A stretch of DNA of 64,000 bases from the NCBI RefSeq assembly GCF_012927485.1, contig NZ_JABBPC010000036.1, positions 173,996-237,995 on the forward strand, written 5' to 3'. Below are positions 1-9,750 of the stretch, in pieces (the stretch's first letter is position 1; each line of letters begins with the position of its first letter). The notes beneath the pieces are model-generated. The model had not been told where the DNA came from, made no database searches, and saw nothing but the letters and a program-made list of their open reading frames with translations. The position numbers and the translations under genes were made by a program. Source of the DNA: Polaromonas sp. GTDB taxonomy: Bacteria; Pseudomonadota; Gammaproteobacteria; Burkholderiales; Burkholderiaceae_C.

Positions 1-27
1 TCATTACCAACCAGGAGTGCTAATTCC

Positions 28-1560
28 ATGCTCACGTTTTTACCGACTGGCCGAGTTCTTCAACCTCTCTTGCACGCACTGGTCCTTACCGCCGCTCTAG
101 GCGCTGCCAACGCAAGTGCGCAAACGCTACGCATTGGTCTGGCCGAAGATCCGGACGTGCTCGACCCCACGTTGAGTCGCACCTTTGTCGGCCGCGTGGT
201 GTTCGCCTCGCTGTGCGACAAGCTTTTCGATGTGGATGAGAAACTTGCGATCGTGCCGCAACTGGCAACGTCCTACCAATGGTCGCCTGATAACAAGGTA
301 CTGACGCTAAAACTTCGCCCAGGCGTGACGTTTCACGATGGCCAGAAGTTCGATGCGGCCGCTGTCAAATTCAATATAGAACGGCATAAAAATCTGGCGG
401 GGTCCAATCGCCGTGGCGAATTGCTGCCGGTGACCAGCGTCGAGGTGGTCGATGACCTGACCGTAAAGCTCACGCTTACCGCTCCGTTCGCGCCGCTCCT
501 GACCGTGCTGGCCGACCGCGCCGGCATGATGGTTTCGCCCAAAGCAGCACAGGAAAATCCGACGGCTTTCGGCGTCAGGCCAGTGTGTTCAGGACCCTTC
601 AAATTTACGGAGCGGGTGGCGCAAGACCGCATTGTGCTGGAGCGCTTTGCGAATTACTGGGACAAGAGTTCGATTCATTTCGACAAAGTCATTTATCAGC
701 CGATCGTCGACTCCACCGTAAGGCTGGCGAACTTGCGTTCGGGCCAGCTGGATTTCATTGAGCGGGTCGCCTCTTCCGATATTGCCGCGCTGAAGTCTGA
801 AAACAAGTTCAATGTGGCGCGCATCACTGAACTAGGCTACCAGGGCATCACCATCAACACCGGGAAGAGCGAAATGGCGCAAAAAAATCCATTGGGACGC
901 GACCCCCGAGTGCGGGAAGCGCTAGAGCTTTCGATCGACCGGAGTGCAATTGTTCAGGTCGCCGTTGATGGCGAAGGCGAGGCCGGCAATCAGTGGGTGT
1001 CACCCTCCAACACGTTCTACGCCAAAAACCACCCGATTCCCAAGCGCAACCTCCAGCGCGCCAAAGCGCTATTGAAGGAAGCGGGAGTGCCCAATCCGAG
1101 TTTTACCCTCATGACGCCGACCACATCAGACGGCCAGAAAGTAGCCCAGGTCATCCAGGCGATGGCTAAAGAGGCCGGTTTCGACATCAAAATTCAGGCG
1201 ACCGAGTTTGCGACCTCGCTCAACCTCGCCGACAAGGGGCAGTTTGAGGCTTACCTGCTGAATTGGAGCGGCCGCGCTGACCCGGACGGCAATCTGTTCA
1301 GCTTCTATGGCTGCAAGCAGCCTTTGAATTATTCAGGTTACTGCAGACCGGAAGTGGATGAGCTGCTGACCAAATCGCGCAGCACGCTTGATCCTGCGTT
1401 GCGTAGCGGGCTGTTCGAGAAAATTGCCGCAGAAACCCTTAAAGACCGACCCATCATTTACCTGTACCACCGCAAGTGGTTGTGGGCCTATAACAAGAAG
1501 CTCACAGGCGTGCGTACGATTCCTGATGGACTGATGCGGGTGCAAGGCCTGAAGATGTGA
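28..1560 (+). CDS. ABC transporter substrate-binding protein, peptide/glutathione family 5
   Basis: Periplasmic binding protein of the SBP_bac_5 (DppA/GsiB/OppA) family, 510 residues, the usual length. A signal peptide covers about residues 1-31 and probably ends at Ala-Ser-Ala. The mature protein begins with the family's LRIGLAEDPDVLDPT-type strand, and the DPRVREALELSIDR segment near residue 290 is the typical hinge-side motif. An AGGAG ribosome site lies at 13-17. Two permease genes follow on the same strand and then a gamma-glutamyltransferase, so a gamma-glutamyl peptide or glutathione is a reasonable ligand. That ligand is inferred from context; dipeptides or other small peptides are equally possible. 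No ATPase gene of this system is inside the window; it may lie just upstream. Confidence 0.9.
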   Translation: MLTFLPTGRVLQPLLHALVLTAALGAANASAQTLRIGLAEDPDVLDPTLSRTFVGRVVFASLCDKLFDVDEKLAIVPQLATSYQWSPDNKVLTLKLRPGVTFHDGQKFDAAAVKFNIERHKNLAGSNRRGELLPVTSVEVVDDLTVKLTLTAPFAPLLTVLADRAGMMVSPKAAQENPTAFGVRPVCSGPFKFTERVAQDRIVLERFANYWDKSSIHFDKVIYQPIVDSTVRLANLRSGQLDFIERVASSDIAALKSENKFNVARITELGYQGITINTGKSEMAQKNPLGRDPRVREALELSIDRSAIVQVAVDGEGEAGNQWVSPSNTFYAKNHPIPKRNLQRAKALLKEAGVPNPSFTLMTPTTSDGQKVAQVIQAMAKEAGFDIKIQATEFATSLNLADKGQFEAYLLNWSGRADPDGNLFSFYGCKQPLNYSGYCRPEVDELLTKSRSTLDPALRSGLFEKIAAETLKDRPIIYLYHRKWLWAYNKKLTGVRTIPDGLMRVQGLKM

Positions 1561-1631
1561 GGAGGGGCGGGGCGGTGACCCCGCCCTGTATCAACGCAAG
1601 ATTTGCTCCGACTGCTTTCTGAAAACCGTCC

Positions 1632-2573
1632 ATGCTTAACTATTTTTTCAAACGCCTGGCTTCTGTGATCCCGACGATTTTTCTGGTCACGATCATCATC
1701 TTTGGTTTGCAGCAATTGTTGCCGGGCGATCCGGCGGTGATTTTGGCGGGCGAAGATCAGGACCCGAATGTGGTGGCGTACCTGCATAAAAAAATGCACC
1801 TCGACGAACCCCTGCCGGTACGGTACGGCTATTGGATTGCAGGCGTGATGCACGGTGATCTGGGCGAATCCCTGCGTATTCAGCAGCCCGTCGTACAACT
1901 GATCAAGGAAAAATTGCCGGTCACCCTCGAATTGGCGGCTTTGGCAATGACGATTGCATTGATCATAGGCATCCCCGCCGGCATCATATCGGCCGTCGCC
2001 AAAGATTCGGTCTGGGATTACGCGGCCAATGTGGTGGCGTTATGGGGCTTGTCCACGCCAAACTTTTGGCTCGGTATTTTGATGATCCTGTTGTTTTCGG
2101 TGTCGCTCGGCTGGTTACCCGCGTCAGGGTATGTCAGTCCGTTCGAAGACTTGAAAGCGAATCTGGCGGCAATGATCATGCCTGCCTTCGTCCTCGGTAA
2201 TGCCATCGCTGCTGTGCTCATGCGCCACACGCGCAGTGCGATGCTGCAAGTTCTGAATGCCGATTACATCCGCACTGCCCGCGCGAAAGGGCTGAATGAG
2301 CGCACGGTGGTGTTGAAACACGCGCTGCGCAATGCAATGACGCCGATCATCACGCTGGGTGCGCTGGAATTCGGCACCTTGTTGTCGGGTGCGGTGCTCA
2401 CAGAGCAGGTGTTTTCGATTCCCGGCTTTGGCAAACTCATCGTGGATGCCGTCTTCAACCGCGATTATGCGGTGGTGCAAGGCGTCGTACTATTCACTTC
2501 GACCGTCTATATCGTCTTGAATCTGCTGGCGGATCTGGCCTACTTTTTCGTCAATCCACGGCTGCGGGGCTGA
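1632..2573 (+). CDS. ABC transporter permease, DppB/GsiC type
   Basis: Inner-membrane permease of a peptide-type ABC importer, 313 residues, normal for the DppB/OppB/GsiC family. The protein starts with the canonical amphipathic helix and first membrane span, has the family sequence LPGDPAVILAGE after it, and several further membrane spans. The EAA-like cytoplasmic loop for docking the ATPase is seen around RTARAKGLNERTVV with HALRNAM after it. It follows the binding-protein gene by 71 bases and is separated from the next permease gene by only three bases, so the three are co-transcribed. Function as a peptide or glutathione channel follows from the family; the precise substrate is not visible. 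Confidence 0.92.
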   Translation: MLNYFFKRLASVIPTIFLVTIIIFGLQQLLPGDPAVILAGEDQDPNVVAYLHKKMHLDEPLPVRYGYWIAGVMHGDLGESLRIQQPVVQLIKEKLPVTLELAALAMTIALIIGIPAGIISAVAKDSVWDYAANVVALWGLSTPNFWLGILMILLFSVSLGWLPASGYVSPFEDLKANLAAMIMPAFVLGNAIAAVLMRHTRSAMLQVLNADYIRTARAKGLNERTVVLKHALRNAMTPIITLGALEFGTLLSGAVLTEQVFSIPGFGKLIVDAVFNRDYAVVQGVVLFTSTVYIVLNLLADLAYFFVNPRLRG

Positions 2574-2576
2574 ATC

Positions 2577-3485
2577 ATGAGCGATGACCATCAAGGCGTC
2601 AATTTTGCCTCGAACCCCACCGTCAAGCTCGCGCCACCGCCGCGCGACGCGTCACCTGCCCGGCGCGCTTGGAGGCGCCTGCTACGCCGGCGCGGAGCCA
2701 TGCTGGGCTTGCTGATCGTGTTGCTTTTCATCTTCACGGCCTTGTGTGCGTCGTGGATTGCACCGTACGATCCCATCGCCACGAGCTGGAGTACCGTGCG
2801 AAAAGCGCCCTCGTCGGCTTACCTCTTCGGCACCGATGAGCTTGGGCGCGATGTGCTTTCGCGCGTGATATGGGGTGCGCGTGCGTCGCTCATGGCGGGG
2901 TTGGTGTCGGTCAGCATTTCGATGCTGCTGGGGGTTCCGATCGGGTTGCTCGCCGGCTATGTCGGCGGTTGGACCGATGGCGTGATTTCCCGACTGACCG
3001 ACGCCATGCTGGCGGTGCCATTCCTGATTTTGGCGATCGCCCTGGCTGCGTTTCTCGGCCCCAGCTTGACCAACGCCATGGTGGCGATCGGGGTCTCTGC
3101 CACCCCGGTATTCATTCGCCTGACCCGCGCACAGGTCCTGGCTGTCAAGGTCGAGGATTATGTCGAAGCAGCGCGCGCGGTCGGTAATCCACACTGGCGC
3201 ATTGCGTTGCGGCATGTGTTGCCCAACGTATTGCCACCGTTGATTGTGCAATCCACGCTGGCGATTGCAGCGGCAATCATTGCCGAGGCGAGCCTGTCAT
3301 TTCTCGGTCTCGGCCAGCAACCGCCCGCACCGAGCTGGGGCAGCATGCTCAACACCGCAAAAAATTACGTCGACAATTCGTCCTGGATGGCAATCTGGCC
3401 GGGCGTGTCAATTTTCCTTCTCGTTTTGTCATTCAACCTGCTCGGCGATGGCTTGCGCGATGCACTCGATCCCCGTCACAAATAA
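2577..3485 (+). CDS. ABC transporter permease, DppC/GsiD type
   Basis: Second membrane subunit of the same importer, 302 residues, DppC/OppC/GsiD family. It has the long cytoplasmic N-terminus typical of the C-type subunit (about 40 residues, rich in Pro and Arg), a first membrane span near residues 43-63, the conserved segment LFGTDELGRDVLSR, and the EAA loop EAARAVGNPHWRI followed by HVLPNVLPPLI. The start lies three bases after the stop of the preceding permease. A heterodimer of the two permeases would form the translocation pore. Partner ATPase genes are not in the window. Confidence 0.92.
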   Translation: MSDDHQGVNFASNPTVKLAPPPRDASPARRAWRRLLRRRGAMLGLLIVLLFIFTALCASWIAPYDPIATSWSTVRKAPSSAYLFGTDELGRDVLSRVIWGARASLMAGLVSVSISMLLGVPIGLLAGYVGGWTDGVISRLTDAMLAVPFLILAIALAAFLGPSLTNAMVAIGVSATPVFIRLTRAQVLAVKVEDYVEAARAVGNPHWRIALRHVLPNVLPPLIVQSTLAIAAAIIAEASLSFLGLGQQPPAPSWGSMLNTAKNYVDNSSWMAIWPGVSIFLLVLSFNLLGDGLRDALDPRHK

Positions 3486-3571
3486 ACCCCAGGCGATCAA
3501 CCGAGTCAGACCGGCCGTCGGGTCAAGCTCTTGCGTTGAATGCCCTCATTTTTCCTTGGAAGGTGCCAACC

Positions 3572-5179
3572 ATGCTGTCATTTGATGCCCAAAACTATCC
3601 GTATCCATCACGTCGAAATGTTGTCTACGCGCGCCAGGGAATGGTCGCGACGTCGCAGCCACTGGCCGCCCAGGCTGGCTTGCAGATATTGCAAGCCGGC
3701 GGTAATGCCATCGATGCAGCCGTTGCCGCCGCAGCGGCCCTGACCGTATTGGAGCCGACTGCCAACGGTATCGGGGGTGATGCCTTCGCACTGGTGTGGC
3801 ATGGCGGAAAATTACATGGCCTCAACGCAAGCGGCTCGGCGGCGGCGGCAAGTACGCAAGAAAGTATGCGCCAACTCGGTTACACGACGATGCCGAAATA
3901 TGGCCCCTTACCCGTGACGGTACCTGGCACGCCCGCAGCGTGGGCCGCCCTGTCACAACGCTTCGGCCGCTTGCCCCTGACCACCTCAATGGCTTCCGCC
4001 ATCGGCTACGCCCGCGACGGGTTTCCAGTGTCACCTTCAGTGGCGTACGCCTGGCAACAGGCAACAAAGCTGTTCAGGGCCAAATTGACGGCAGCGCATT
4101 TCCAGTCGTGGTTTGACACCTTTGCGCCGGAACGCGCTCCCAATGCCGGTGAAGTCTGGCGCTCGGTGGGTCACGCCGCCACTTTGCAGTCGATTGCAGA
4201 AGACGGCGCTAACGGCTTTTATCGGGGAAGGCTGGCCGAACGTATTGCAAGCTTTGTGCAAGGGGCCGGCGGGCACCTCGGCACCGCTGATCTGGCCGCT
4301 TACCAGGTTGATTGGGTTGAACCTATTAGCGTTAATTACCGCGGCTTCGATGTATGGGAAATTCCACCGAACGGTCACGGTCTGGTTGCGCTGATTGCTT
4401 TAAATTTGTTAAAGGGATTTGATTTTTCAGAGCGCGACACGGTGCTGACTTATCACCTGCAGATCGAAGCGATCAAGCTGGCCTTTGCCGATGGCTTGGC
4501 GCACATCGCGGACCCGCGCCATATGCGGGTGTCGGTCGCCGACCTGCTTTCAGAGGGGTATGCCGACGAGAGGCGCAAGTTGATCGGCGCGTTGGCGAGT
4601 CACCCGCTGCCGGGCAATCCCCCGCGTGGCGGCACGGTTTATTTGAGCACCGCCGATGCCGAGGGCAACATGGTTTCCCTGATTCAAAGCAACTACATGA
4701 ATTTTGGCAGTGGCATGGTGGTGCCGGGTACCGGCATCGCGCTGCATAACCGCGGCAACAATTTTTCACTCGATCCCACGCATCCCAATTGCATCGCGCC
4801 CGGCAAACGTCCGTACCACACCATCATCCCCGGCTTTTTAACGCAAGCGGGCCTACCGATTGGACCGTTTGGCGTGATGGGGGGTTTTATGCAGCCACAG
4901 GGCCATGTTCAGATGGTGATGAACACCGTCGATTTTCATTTGAATCCACAAGCGGCGCTGGACGCGCCGCGCTGGGAGTGGGAAAGCGGCCAGTTGGTGA
5001 ATATTGAGCAGAGCACCGGCGAGCATCTATTTCGGGGTCTGGCCGCACGTGGGCACGACGTTAACTGGCAGAACAACCGACTCGCTTTTGGTCGCGGCCA
5101 GATCATCTGGCGCGACAAAGCCGGTATATTCTGCGGTGGCACCGAGCCGCGGACGGACGGAGCGGTTGTCGGCTGGTGA
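3572..5179 (+). CDS. Gamma-glutamyltransferase family protein
   Basis: Member of the gamma-glutamyltranspeptidase (Ntn-hydrolase) family, 535 residues from the chosen ATG, which has a GGAAGG ribosome site; a TTG 36 bases upstream is less likely. The first half has the family motif GIGGDAFALVW. The self-processing site is the Gly-Gly-Thr at residues 353-355, with Thr355 the predicted nucleophile of the small subunit. The stretch around KRPYHTIIPG near residue 420 is also conserved. No signal peptide is evident, which resembles the cytoplasmic YwrD-like branch more than periplasmic E. coli Ggt. It follows the importer genes by 86 bases, suggesting that imported gamma-glutamyl compounds are cleaved inside the cell. 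Cephalosporin or glutaryl acylase activity is an alternative within the superfamily. Confidence 0.85.
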   Translation: MLSFDAQNYPYPSRRNVVYARQGMVATSQPLAAQAGLQILQAGGNAIDAAVAAAAALTVLEPTANGIGGDAFALVWHGGKLHGLNASGSAAAASTQESMRQLGYTTMPKYGPLPVTVPGTPAAWAALSQRFGRLPLTTSMASAIGYARDGFPVSPSVAYAWQQATKLFRAKLTAAHFQSWFDTFAPERAPNAGEVWRSVGHAATLQSIAEDGANGFYRGRLAERIASFVQGAGGHLGTADLAAYQVDWVEPISVNYRGFDVWEIPPNGHGLVALIALNLLKGFDFSERDTVLTYHLQIEAIKLAFADGLAHIADPRHMRVSVADLLSEGYADERRKLIGALASHPLPGNPPRGGTVYLSTADAEGNMVSLIQSNYMNFGSGMVVPGTGIALHNRGNNFSLDPTHPNCIAPGKRPYHTIIPGFLTQAGLPIGPFGVMGGFMQPQGHVQMVMNTVDFHLNPQAALDAPRWEWESGQLVNIEQSTGEHLFRGLAARGHDVNWQNNRLAFGRGQIIWRDKAGIFCGGTEPRTDGAVVGW

Positions 5180-5601
5180 GGCACGTCAGCAGACTTCGTA
5201 GAAGCGTCGGACTTCCGGCGGAAACGCTGCCTGTTGAGTAGGGCGAAAAATCGCACTTACTTCAACTCCTGCAAGGCCTGGTGCAGGAGTGCTACTTTTG
5301 GAGCCGGAAGCACAACGACGTCGCTGCGCACCTGGATCAGCTGACAACGAACCATCAGCGAAATCGGATGACTGCGTCGGTGTCGGCAGGCAAGCACAAC
5401 TACACGCCTCGCACTAACAAGACGCTGAACCACTTCACTTAATATCTTTGTATCTGAAGATCGGGAGGTTTTAGCGAGATTGGCGATCTGGTTCTCAAGA
5501 GGGGCTCGGAGCCATAAATCGTCTGTCGGTTGGTAAATCCGAGCGGGTTCTGAAGCTCAAATTTCCCGACCAATGTAAATTCGCAAAGTCGGTTGATCTT
5601 T
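5180..5601. other. Intergenic region with hairpin; degenerate reading frames only
   Basis: Between the gamma-glutamyltransferase stop and the ureG stop, which converge. It contains the hairpin listed separately and a plus-strand open stretch (about 5242-5442) without a start codon that ends in a stop at 5440-5442. That stretch looks like the tail of a lost gene but I could not assign it to a family. No RNA gene was recognised. Confidence 0.5.
5265..5290. terminator. Hairpin downstream of the gamma-glutamyltransferase gene
   Basis: Perfect 9-base inverted repeat ACTCCTGCA / TGCAGGAGT with an 8-base loop. It is followed on the plus strand only by a short T stretch (TACTTTTGG), so it is a weak candidate terminator; it could instead be a remnant of another element. 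Confidence 0.35.
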
Positions 5602-6285
5602 TTAACGGCATGCCTCGTCACTGTCGGTCGACAGGGTACGCAACATACCTTTCCTTTCGATGAATGCAACCACCTCGTCCAGGCCCGCTTTGGTTTTTAG
5701 ATTTGTCATGACAAAGGGTTTCAGGCCCTTCGGCGTGGTCCGCATGCGTACCGTGTCGGCGTGCATCACGCCGAGGTCGGCGCCTACATAAGGTGCCAAA
5801 TCGGTTTTGTTGATGATGAACAGATCGCTTTTGGTGATGCCTGGGCCCCCTTTTCGCGGAATCTTTTCTCCGGCCGCCACGTCAATCACATAGATGGTGA
5901 GGTCGCTCAGCTCGGGGCTGAAGGTGGCTGCGAGGTTGTCACCGCCTGACTCGATGAATACCACATCAGCATCTGGAAAATCCACCAGCATGCGATCGAT
6001 GGCTTCCAGATTGATAGAGGCGTCTTCGCGGATTGCAGTGTGCGGACAGCCCCCCGTTTCCACGCCCATGATTCGTTCGGCAGCCAAAGCCCCGCTGACC
6101 GTGAGCAGGCGCTGATCTTCCTTGGTGTAGATGTCGTTGGTAATGGCCACCAGGTCGTAGGTTTCCTTCATTGCCTTACAAAGCATTTCGAGCAGTGTGG
6201 TTTTGCCCGAGCCAACAGGCCCGCCAATGCCTACGCGAAGCGGCGGCAGCTCTTTGGTGCGATTGGCGATGTGATGCAAGCTCAT
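5602..6285 (-). CDS. ureG: Urease accessory GTPase UreG
   Basis: SIMIBI-class GTPase that drives GTP-dependent nickel insertion into urease together with UreD, UreF and UreE. It is 227 residues long from the ATG at 6285, preceded by AAGGAA; a longer in-frame extension to 6432 would overlap ureF and is not conserved sequence. The P-loop is at residues 21-30 ([10 protein letters not shown]), the ND(I)YTKED switch segment follows near residue 57, and the nickel-binding Cys-Pro-His motif lies in [14 protein letters not shown]. It is the last gene of ureABCEFG, 37 bases after ureF. Confidence 0.97.
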   Translation of the reverse strand: MSLHHIANRTKELPPLRVGIGGPVGSGKTTLLEMLCKAMKETYDLVAITNDIYTKEDQRLLTVSGALAAERIMGVETGGCPHTAIREDASINLEAIDRMLVDFPDADVVFIESGGDNLAATFSPELSDLTIYVIDVAAGEKIPRKGGPGITKSDLFIINKTDLAPYVGADLGVMHADTVRMRTTPKGLKPFVMTNLKTKAGLDEVVAFIERKGMLRTLSTDSDEACR

Positions 6286-6322
6286 CTGATTCCTTGTAAT
6301 GCGGAGTAGTGGCGGTATTTCG

Positions 6323-7030
6323 TTAGGAGCGAAAAAGCCGTGTGTATTGGGTTTCATGTTGTGAGGAAAGAATAGCCAGCATGGGCGCAAACGCTTGACG
6401 CTCGCTGTCCAACAGCCGCATAGCCGCTTCAACCGCTGTCGGAATCTCCCGGCTCAACGCGGCCAAGATTCGCTGGCCTGAGCTTTGCCCGAGGGGCACG
6501 GACTTCAGTGCGGCCTGCATCATGTTCTCGGCCCAACCAAACGCATAAGCCAGCAAGCAGTCGCGCACATCGGCAACGGTCTGTGATACCGCCAGTGCAA
6601 ACGCGACCGGATAAGTCGGTTGCATTTGGGCATAAGCGTTGATGTGATCGGTGTTGGCGCCATCGTGATTGCGAAGCCAGTCAAGAAGCGATCGTCCCAT
6701 CTGCTCCGCTTGCAGCCGCAGTTCGCTGGTTTCTCGGGTGTGGAGCACCCAGTCGTTGAGCTGCCTGATACGAACAAGGTCGCATCTTCGGAAGGCGGGA
6801 ATAGCTTGAGCGATGACTGCCAGATCGCCTCGCGCGAGCGTCAGGTTGAGCTGGTCCGTAAGCCAGTTATTTGCTGCATCTTCTGTGACTACGCCCGCCC
6901 GGTCTACGGCGACCTCAAGCCCTTCGGAGTAGGAGAATCCGCCCACCGGAAGGGCTGGCGACGCAAGCCAGATGAGTTGGATGAGACTCGACGCCGACAG
7001 AGGTTCGGCTCGCTGAATAGGCATTGGCAT
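6323..7030 (-). CDS. ureF: Urease accessory protein UreF
   Basis: Helical urease maturation factor, 235 residues, which bridges UreD and UreG in the apo-urease activation complex. The N-terminal segment [21 protein letters not shown] is the diagnostic UreF sequence. The conserved Ser-Gly-Gln-Arg-Ile-Leu stretch lies around residue 180. The start is the ATG at 7030, with a second ATG two codons later that could be used instead. It lies 27 bases after ureE and 37 bases before ureG. Confidence 0.96.
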   Translation of the reverse strand: MPMPIQRAEPLSASSLIQLIWLASPALPVGGFSYSEGLEVAVDRAGVVTEDAANNWLTDQLNLTLARGDLAVIAQAIPAFRRCDLVRIRQLNDWVLHTRETSELRLQAEQMGRSLLDWLRNHDGANTDHINAYAQMQPTYPVAFALAVSQTVADVRDCLLAYAFGWAENMMQAALKSVPLGQSSGQRILAALSREIPTAVEAAMRLLDSERQAFAPMLAILSSQHETQYTRLFRS

Positions 7031-7057
7031 CCGTTTATCAATAACCGAAGGATCAAT

Positions 7058-7654
7058 TTAAATAGTGGCAGGGTTTCCGGCATCAGATTGCGCGCCGTCG
7101 GGAGCGTGATTGCAACGAGGCCCATGAACATGCGGTGCAGGCGCAGCCGTAGGGGCATGAATGTGGTCGTCAGCGTGGACAGGGCCGTGTCCATGGGCTC
7201 CCGCACTGTACGCACCTCCCTCCGGCTCGAACGCTTCCTCAACTTCATTGACGATCAGGTGCATGGCGCGCAGCATGTCCGCCAGCACATGGTCGGGCTC
7301 AATCTTTAGGTGGTCGGGTTTGAGTTCGATCGGCACATGGCGGTTGCCTAAATGGTAGGCGGCGCGGGTTAGGTCGAACGGCGTTCCGTGAGCTTGGCAG
7401 TACGTAATACGCAGCACCGCTTGCGGCGCAGCCAGTACCCGGACCATGGAGCCGTCTTCGACAACCAGAACATCCCCGCCGCGCACCAGCGTGCCACGCG
7501 GCAAAAATACGCCGAGTTGGCGAGCCAGTGAGTCGGTTGCCTCAAACCGACTTTTTTGGCGCACGTCCCAGTCAAGCTCGACCGTAGAGGCGCGTTGGAC
7601 CAGCACAGGGGCTAGGCCGGCGCCTTGCGAAATGATTTTGGAAACTTGAAGCAT
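7058..7654 (-). CDS. ureE: Urease nickel metallochaperone UreE with His-rich tail
   Basis: Dimeric nickel chaperone that delivers Ni(II) to the urease activation complex, 198 residues. The N-terminal peptide-binding domain covers about 1-75 and the metal-binding domain follows, with the interface His expected in the AYHLGNRHVPIEL region. After about residue 145 comes a tail with eight histidines in HGHGPVHADDHIHAP and PHVHGPRCNHAP plus one cysteine; such tails bind extra nickel in Klebsiella-type UreE. The gene begins seven bases after the ureC stop, so translation is probably coupled. The tail is followed by about 12 non-His residues. Confidence 0.95.
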   Translation of the reverse strand: MLQVSKIISQGAGLAPVLVQRASTVELDWDVRQKSRFEATDSLARQLGVFLPRGTLVRGGDVLVVEDGSMVRVLAAPQAVLRITYCQAHGTPFDLTRAAYHLGNRHVPIELKPDHLKIEPDHVLADMLRAMHLIVNEVEEAFEPEGGAYSAGAHGHGPVHADDHIHAPTAAPAPHVHGPRCNHAPDGAQSDAGNPATI

Positions 7655-7661
7655 GGCCCAA

Positions 7662-9380
7662 TTAAAACAAAAAGTAGCGTTGCGTCATCGGCAAGCTACT
7701 GGCGGGCTCGCACGTCAGTAGCTGGCCGTCAGCGCGAACCAGATAGGTCTGGGGATCAATTTCCATCTTGGGCAGGTAATTGTTATGAATCATGTGCTGC
7801 TTGCGCACGCCGCGTATGTTTTTGACAGCGCTAAGCGTTTTGGTGAGGCCAAAGCGTTCCTTGATGCCCGCTGCCAGTCCGGCTTGGGATACAAAAGTCA
7901 GCGAACCCTTGGCAATTGCACCGCCGAAGGCTCCAAACATGGGCCGGTAGTGAACGGGCTGCGGCGTAGGAATCGAGGCATTCGGATCGCCCATGGCGGC
8001 CATCGCGATAAATCCGCCCTTGAGGATGATGGACGGTTTGATACCAAAGAAAGCCGGTCTCCACACCACCAGATCCGCCCATTTACCTTGTTCCACTGAG
8101 CCGACCTCGTGCGAAATCCCATGCGCAATGGCGGGGTTGATGGTGTATTTGCTGATGTAACGCTTGGCGCGAAAATTGTCGTTTCGCGCTGAGTCGCCGG
8201 TAAGCTTACCGCGTTGCTGCTTCATTTTGTGGGCGGTCTGCCAGCAGCGAATAACAACCTCGCCGACCCGACCCATGGCTTGGCTGTCCGAGCTGAACAT
8301 GCTGATTGCGCCGAGGTCGTGCAGGATGTCTTCGGCCGCAATCGTTTCTTTGCGGATGCGGCTTTCGGCAAACGCCAGGTCTTCTGCAATGCCCGCATCC
8401 AGATGGTGGCAGACCATCAACATGTCCACGTGCTCATCGAGCGTGTTGACGGTGTAGGGCATGGTCGGGTTAGTCGATGAGGGCAAAAAATTCTGCTCGC
8501 CCACGACTCGCAAAATATCAGGTGCATGGCCGCCGCCCGCGCCTTCTGTGTGAAAAGCGCAGAGTGAGCGTCCCTTCGTCGCGGCAATCGTGTTCTCGAC
8601 GAAACCCGACTCATTGAGTGTGTCGCTGTGAATCGCCACCTGTACATCGGTTTCTTCCGCTACGTCCAGGCAGTTGCTAATGGCCGCTGGCGTGGTGCCC
8701 CAGTCTTCGTGCAGCTTCAAGCCGATGACACCCGCGTTGATCTGCTCATGCAGTGCGGCGGGCAGGCTGGCGTTGCCTTTTCCCAGAAACCCGAGATTCA
8801 TGGGGAAGGCTTCGGCCGCCTGGAGCATGCGCTCGATGTTCCAGGGTCCCGGGGTGCAGGTGGTCGCAAACGTACCCGTTGCCGGACCAGTGCCGCCGCC
8901 TAGCATGGTGGTCACGCCTGAAGTCAGCGCTTCTTCAATCTGTTGCGGGCAAATGAAATGGATATGCGAGTCGATGCCGCCCGCAGTGACGATCATGCCT
9001 TCGCAGCTGATGATCTCCGTGCCAGGCCCGATGATGATGTCCACGCCTGGCTGAGTGTCGGGGTTGCCGGCTTTGCCGATAGCGGCAATGCGCCCGCCTT
9101 TAAGGCCAATGTCAGCTTTGACGATGCCCCAGTGGTCCATGATGAGCGCGTTGGTCATCACCGTGTCCATGGCGCCTTCGGCGCGAGTTTTTTGCGACTG
9201 CGCCATGCCGTCGCGAATGGTTTTTCCGCCACCAAACTTGACTTCTTCGCCGTAGCTGCCCGCGCGCAGGGTGTAATCGGCTTCGACCTCTATGAGCAAG
9301 TCCGTGTCGGCCAGTCGAAGCCGGTCGCCTACTGTGGGACCAAACATTTCTGCATAGGCACGGCGTCCTATGGTGGCCAT
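7662..9380 (-). CDS. ureC: Urease alpha subunit UreC
   Basis: Catalytic subunit, 572 residues, hydrolysing urea to ammonia and carbamate at a dinuclear nickel centre. The His-x-His nickel ligands are in [13 protein letters not shown], the bridging carbamylated lysine is Lys222 in GLKLHEDWG, and the mobile-flap Cys-His pair is in [10 protein letters not shown]. The ATG at 9380 shares its A with the TGA of ureB, indicating translational coupling; a TTG one codon upstream is less likely. The sequence looks fully intact, so the enzyme should be active once nickel is inserted. Confidence 0.98.
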   Translation of the reverse strand: MATIGRRAYAEMFGPTVGDRLRLADTDLLIEVEADYTLRAGSYGEEVKFGGGKTIRDGMAQSQKTRAEGAMDTVMTNALIMDHWGIVKADIGLKGGRIAAIGKAGNPDTQPGVDIIIGPGTEIISCEGMIVTAGGIDSHIHFICPQQIEEALTSGVTTMLGGGTGPATGTFATTCTPGPWNIERMLQAAEAFPMNLGFLGKGNASLPAALHEQINAGVIGLKLHEDWGTTPAAISNCLDVAEETDVQVAIHSDTLNESGFVENTIAATKGRSLCAFHTEGAGGGHAPDILRVVGEQNFLPSSTNPTMPYTVNTLDEHVDMLMVCHHLDAGIAEDLAFAESRIRKETIAAEDILHDLGAISMFSSDSQAMGRVGEVVIRCWQTAHKMKQQRGKLTGDSARNDNFRAKRYISKYTINPAIAHGISHEVGSVEQGKWADLVVWRPAFFGIKPSIILKGGFIAMAAMGDPNASIPTPQPVHYRPMFGAFGGAIAKGSLTFVSQAGLAAGIKERFGLTKTLSAVKNIRGVRKQHMIHNNYLPKMEIDPQTYLVRADGQLLTCEPASSLPMTQRYFLF

Positions 9381-9709
9381 CAAGGGGCTCCCTTGACACT
9401 TGCGTCAACGGGCCCATTCACCAAGCCGCGAAAGCCGTAGATTTCGCGGCTCCCCGCGAAATCTACCAGCTCGACTGTGCGTTGCTGACCGGGCTCAAAT
9501 CGAACAGCGGTGCCGGACGCAATATTCAGGCGCATACCGAGAACGCCTTCCCGGGCAAAGCTCAATGCTGCATTGGCTTCTGCAAAGTGGTAGTGAGAAC
9601 CCACCTGAATAGGCCGGTCAGCCGTATTTTTAACTACCAAAGTCAGGGTGTGCCGACCTTCGTTGATCGGGTGGTCAGGGCCATCGGTGAGCAATTCTCC
9701 TGGAATCAT
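9380..9709 (-). CDS. ureB: Urease beta subunit UreB
   Basis: Small structural subunit of the (alpha-beta-gamma)3 urease, 109 residues. The N-terminal MIPGEL and the segment [14 protein letters not shown] are diagnostic for the family. Stop overlaps the ureC start by one base. It begins 41 bases after the ureA stop. UreA and UreB are separate genes here, as in most proteobacteria, rather than fused as in Helicobacter. Confidence 0.97.
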   Translation of the reverse strand: MIPGELLTDGPDHPINEGRHTLTLVVKNTADRPIQVGSHYHFAEANAALSFAREGVLGMRLNIASGTAVRFEPGQQRTVELVDFAGSREIYGFRGLVNGPVDASVKGAP

Positions 9710-9750
9710 GGTGGTGCCTTTTTCGAGCGGGAGTTTTTATCTACAAGAAC

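Noticed and set aside
1488..1898. 136-codon minus-strand frame between importer genes
   Set aside because: Overlaps two well-supported plus-strand genes and has no recognisable family or ribosome site.
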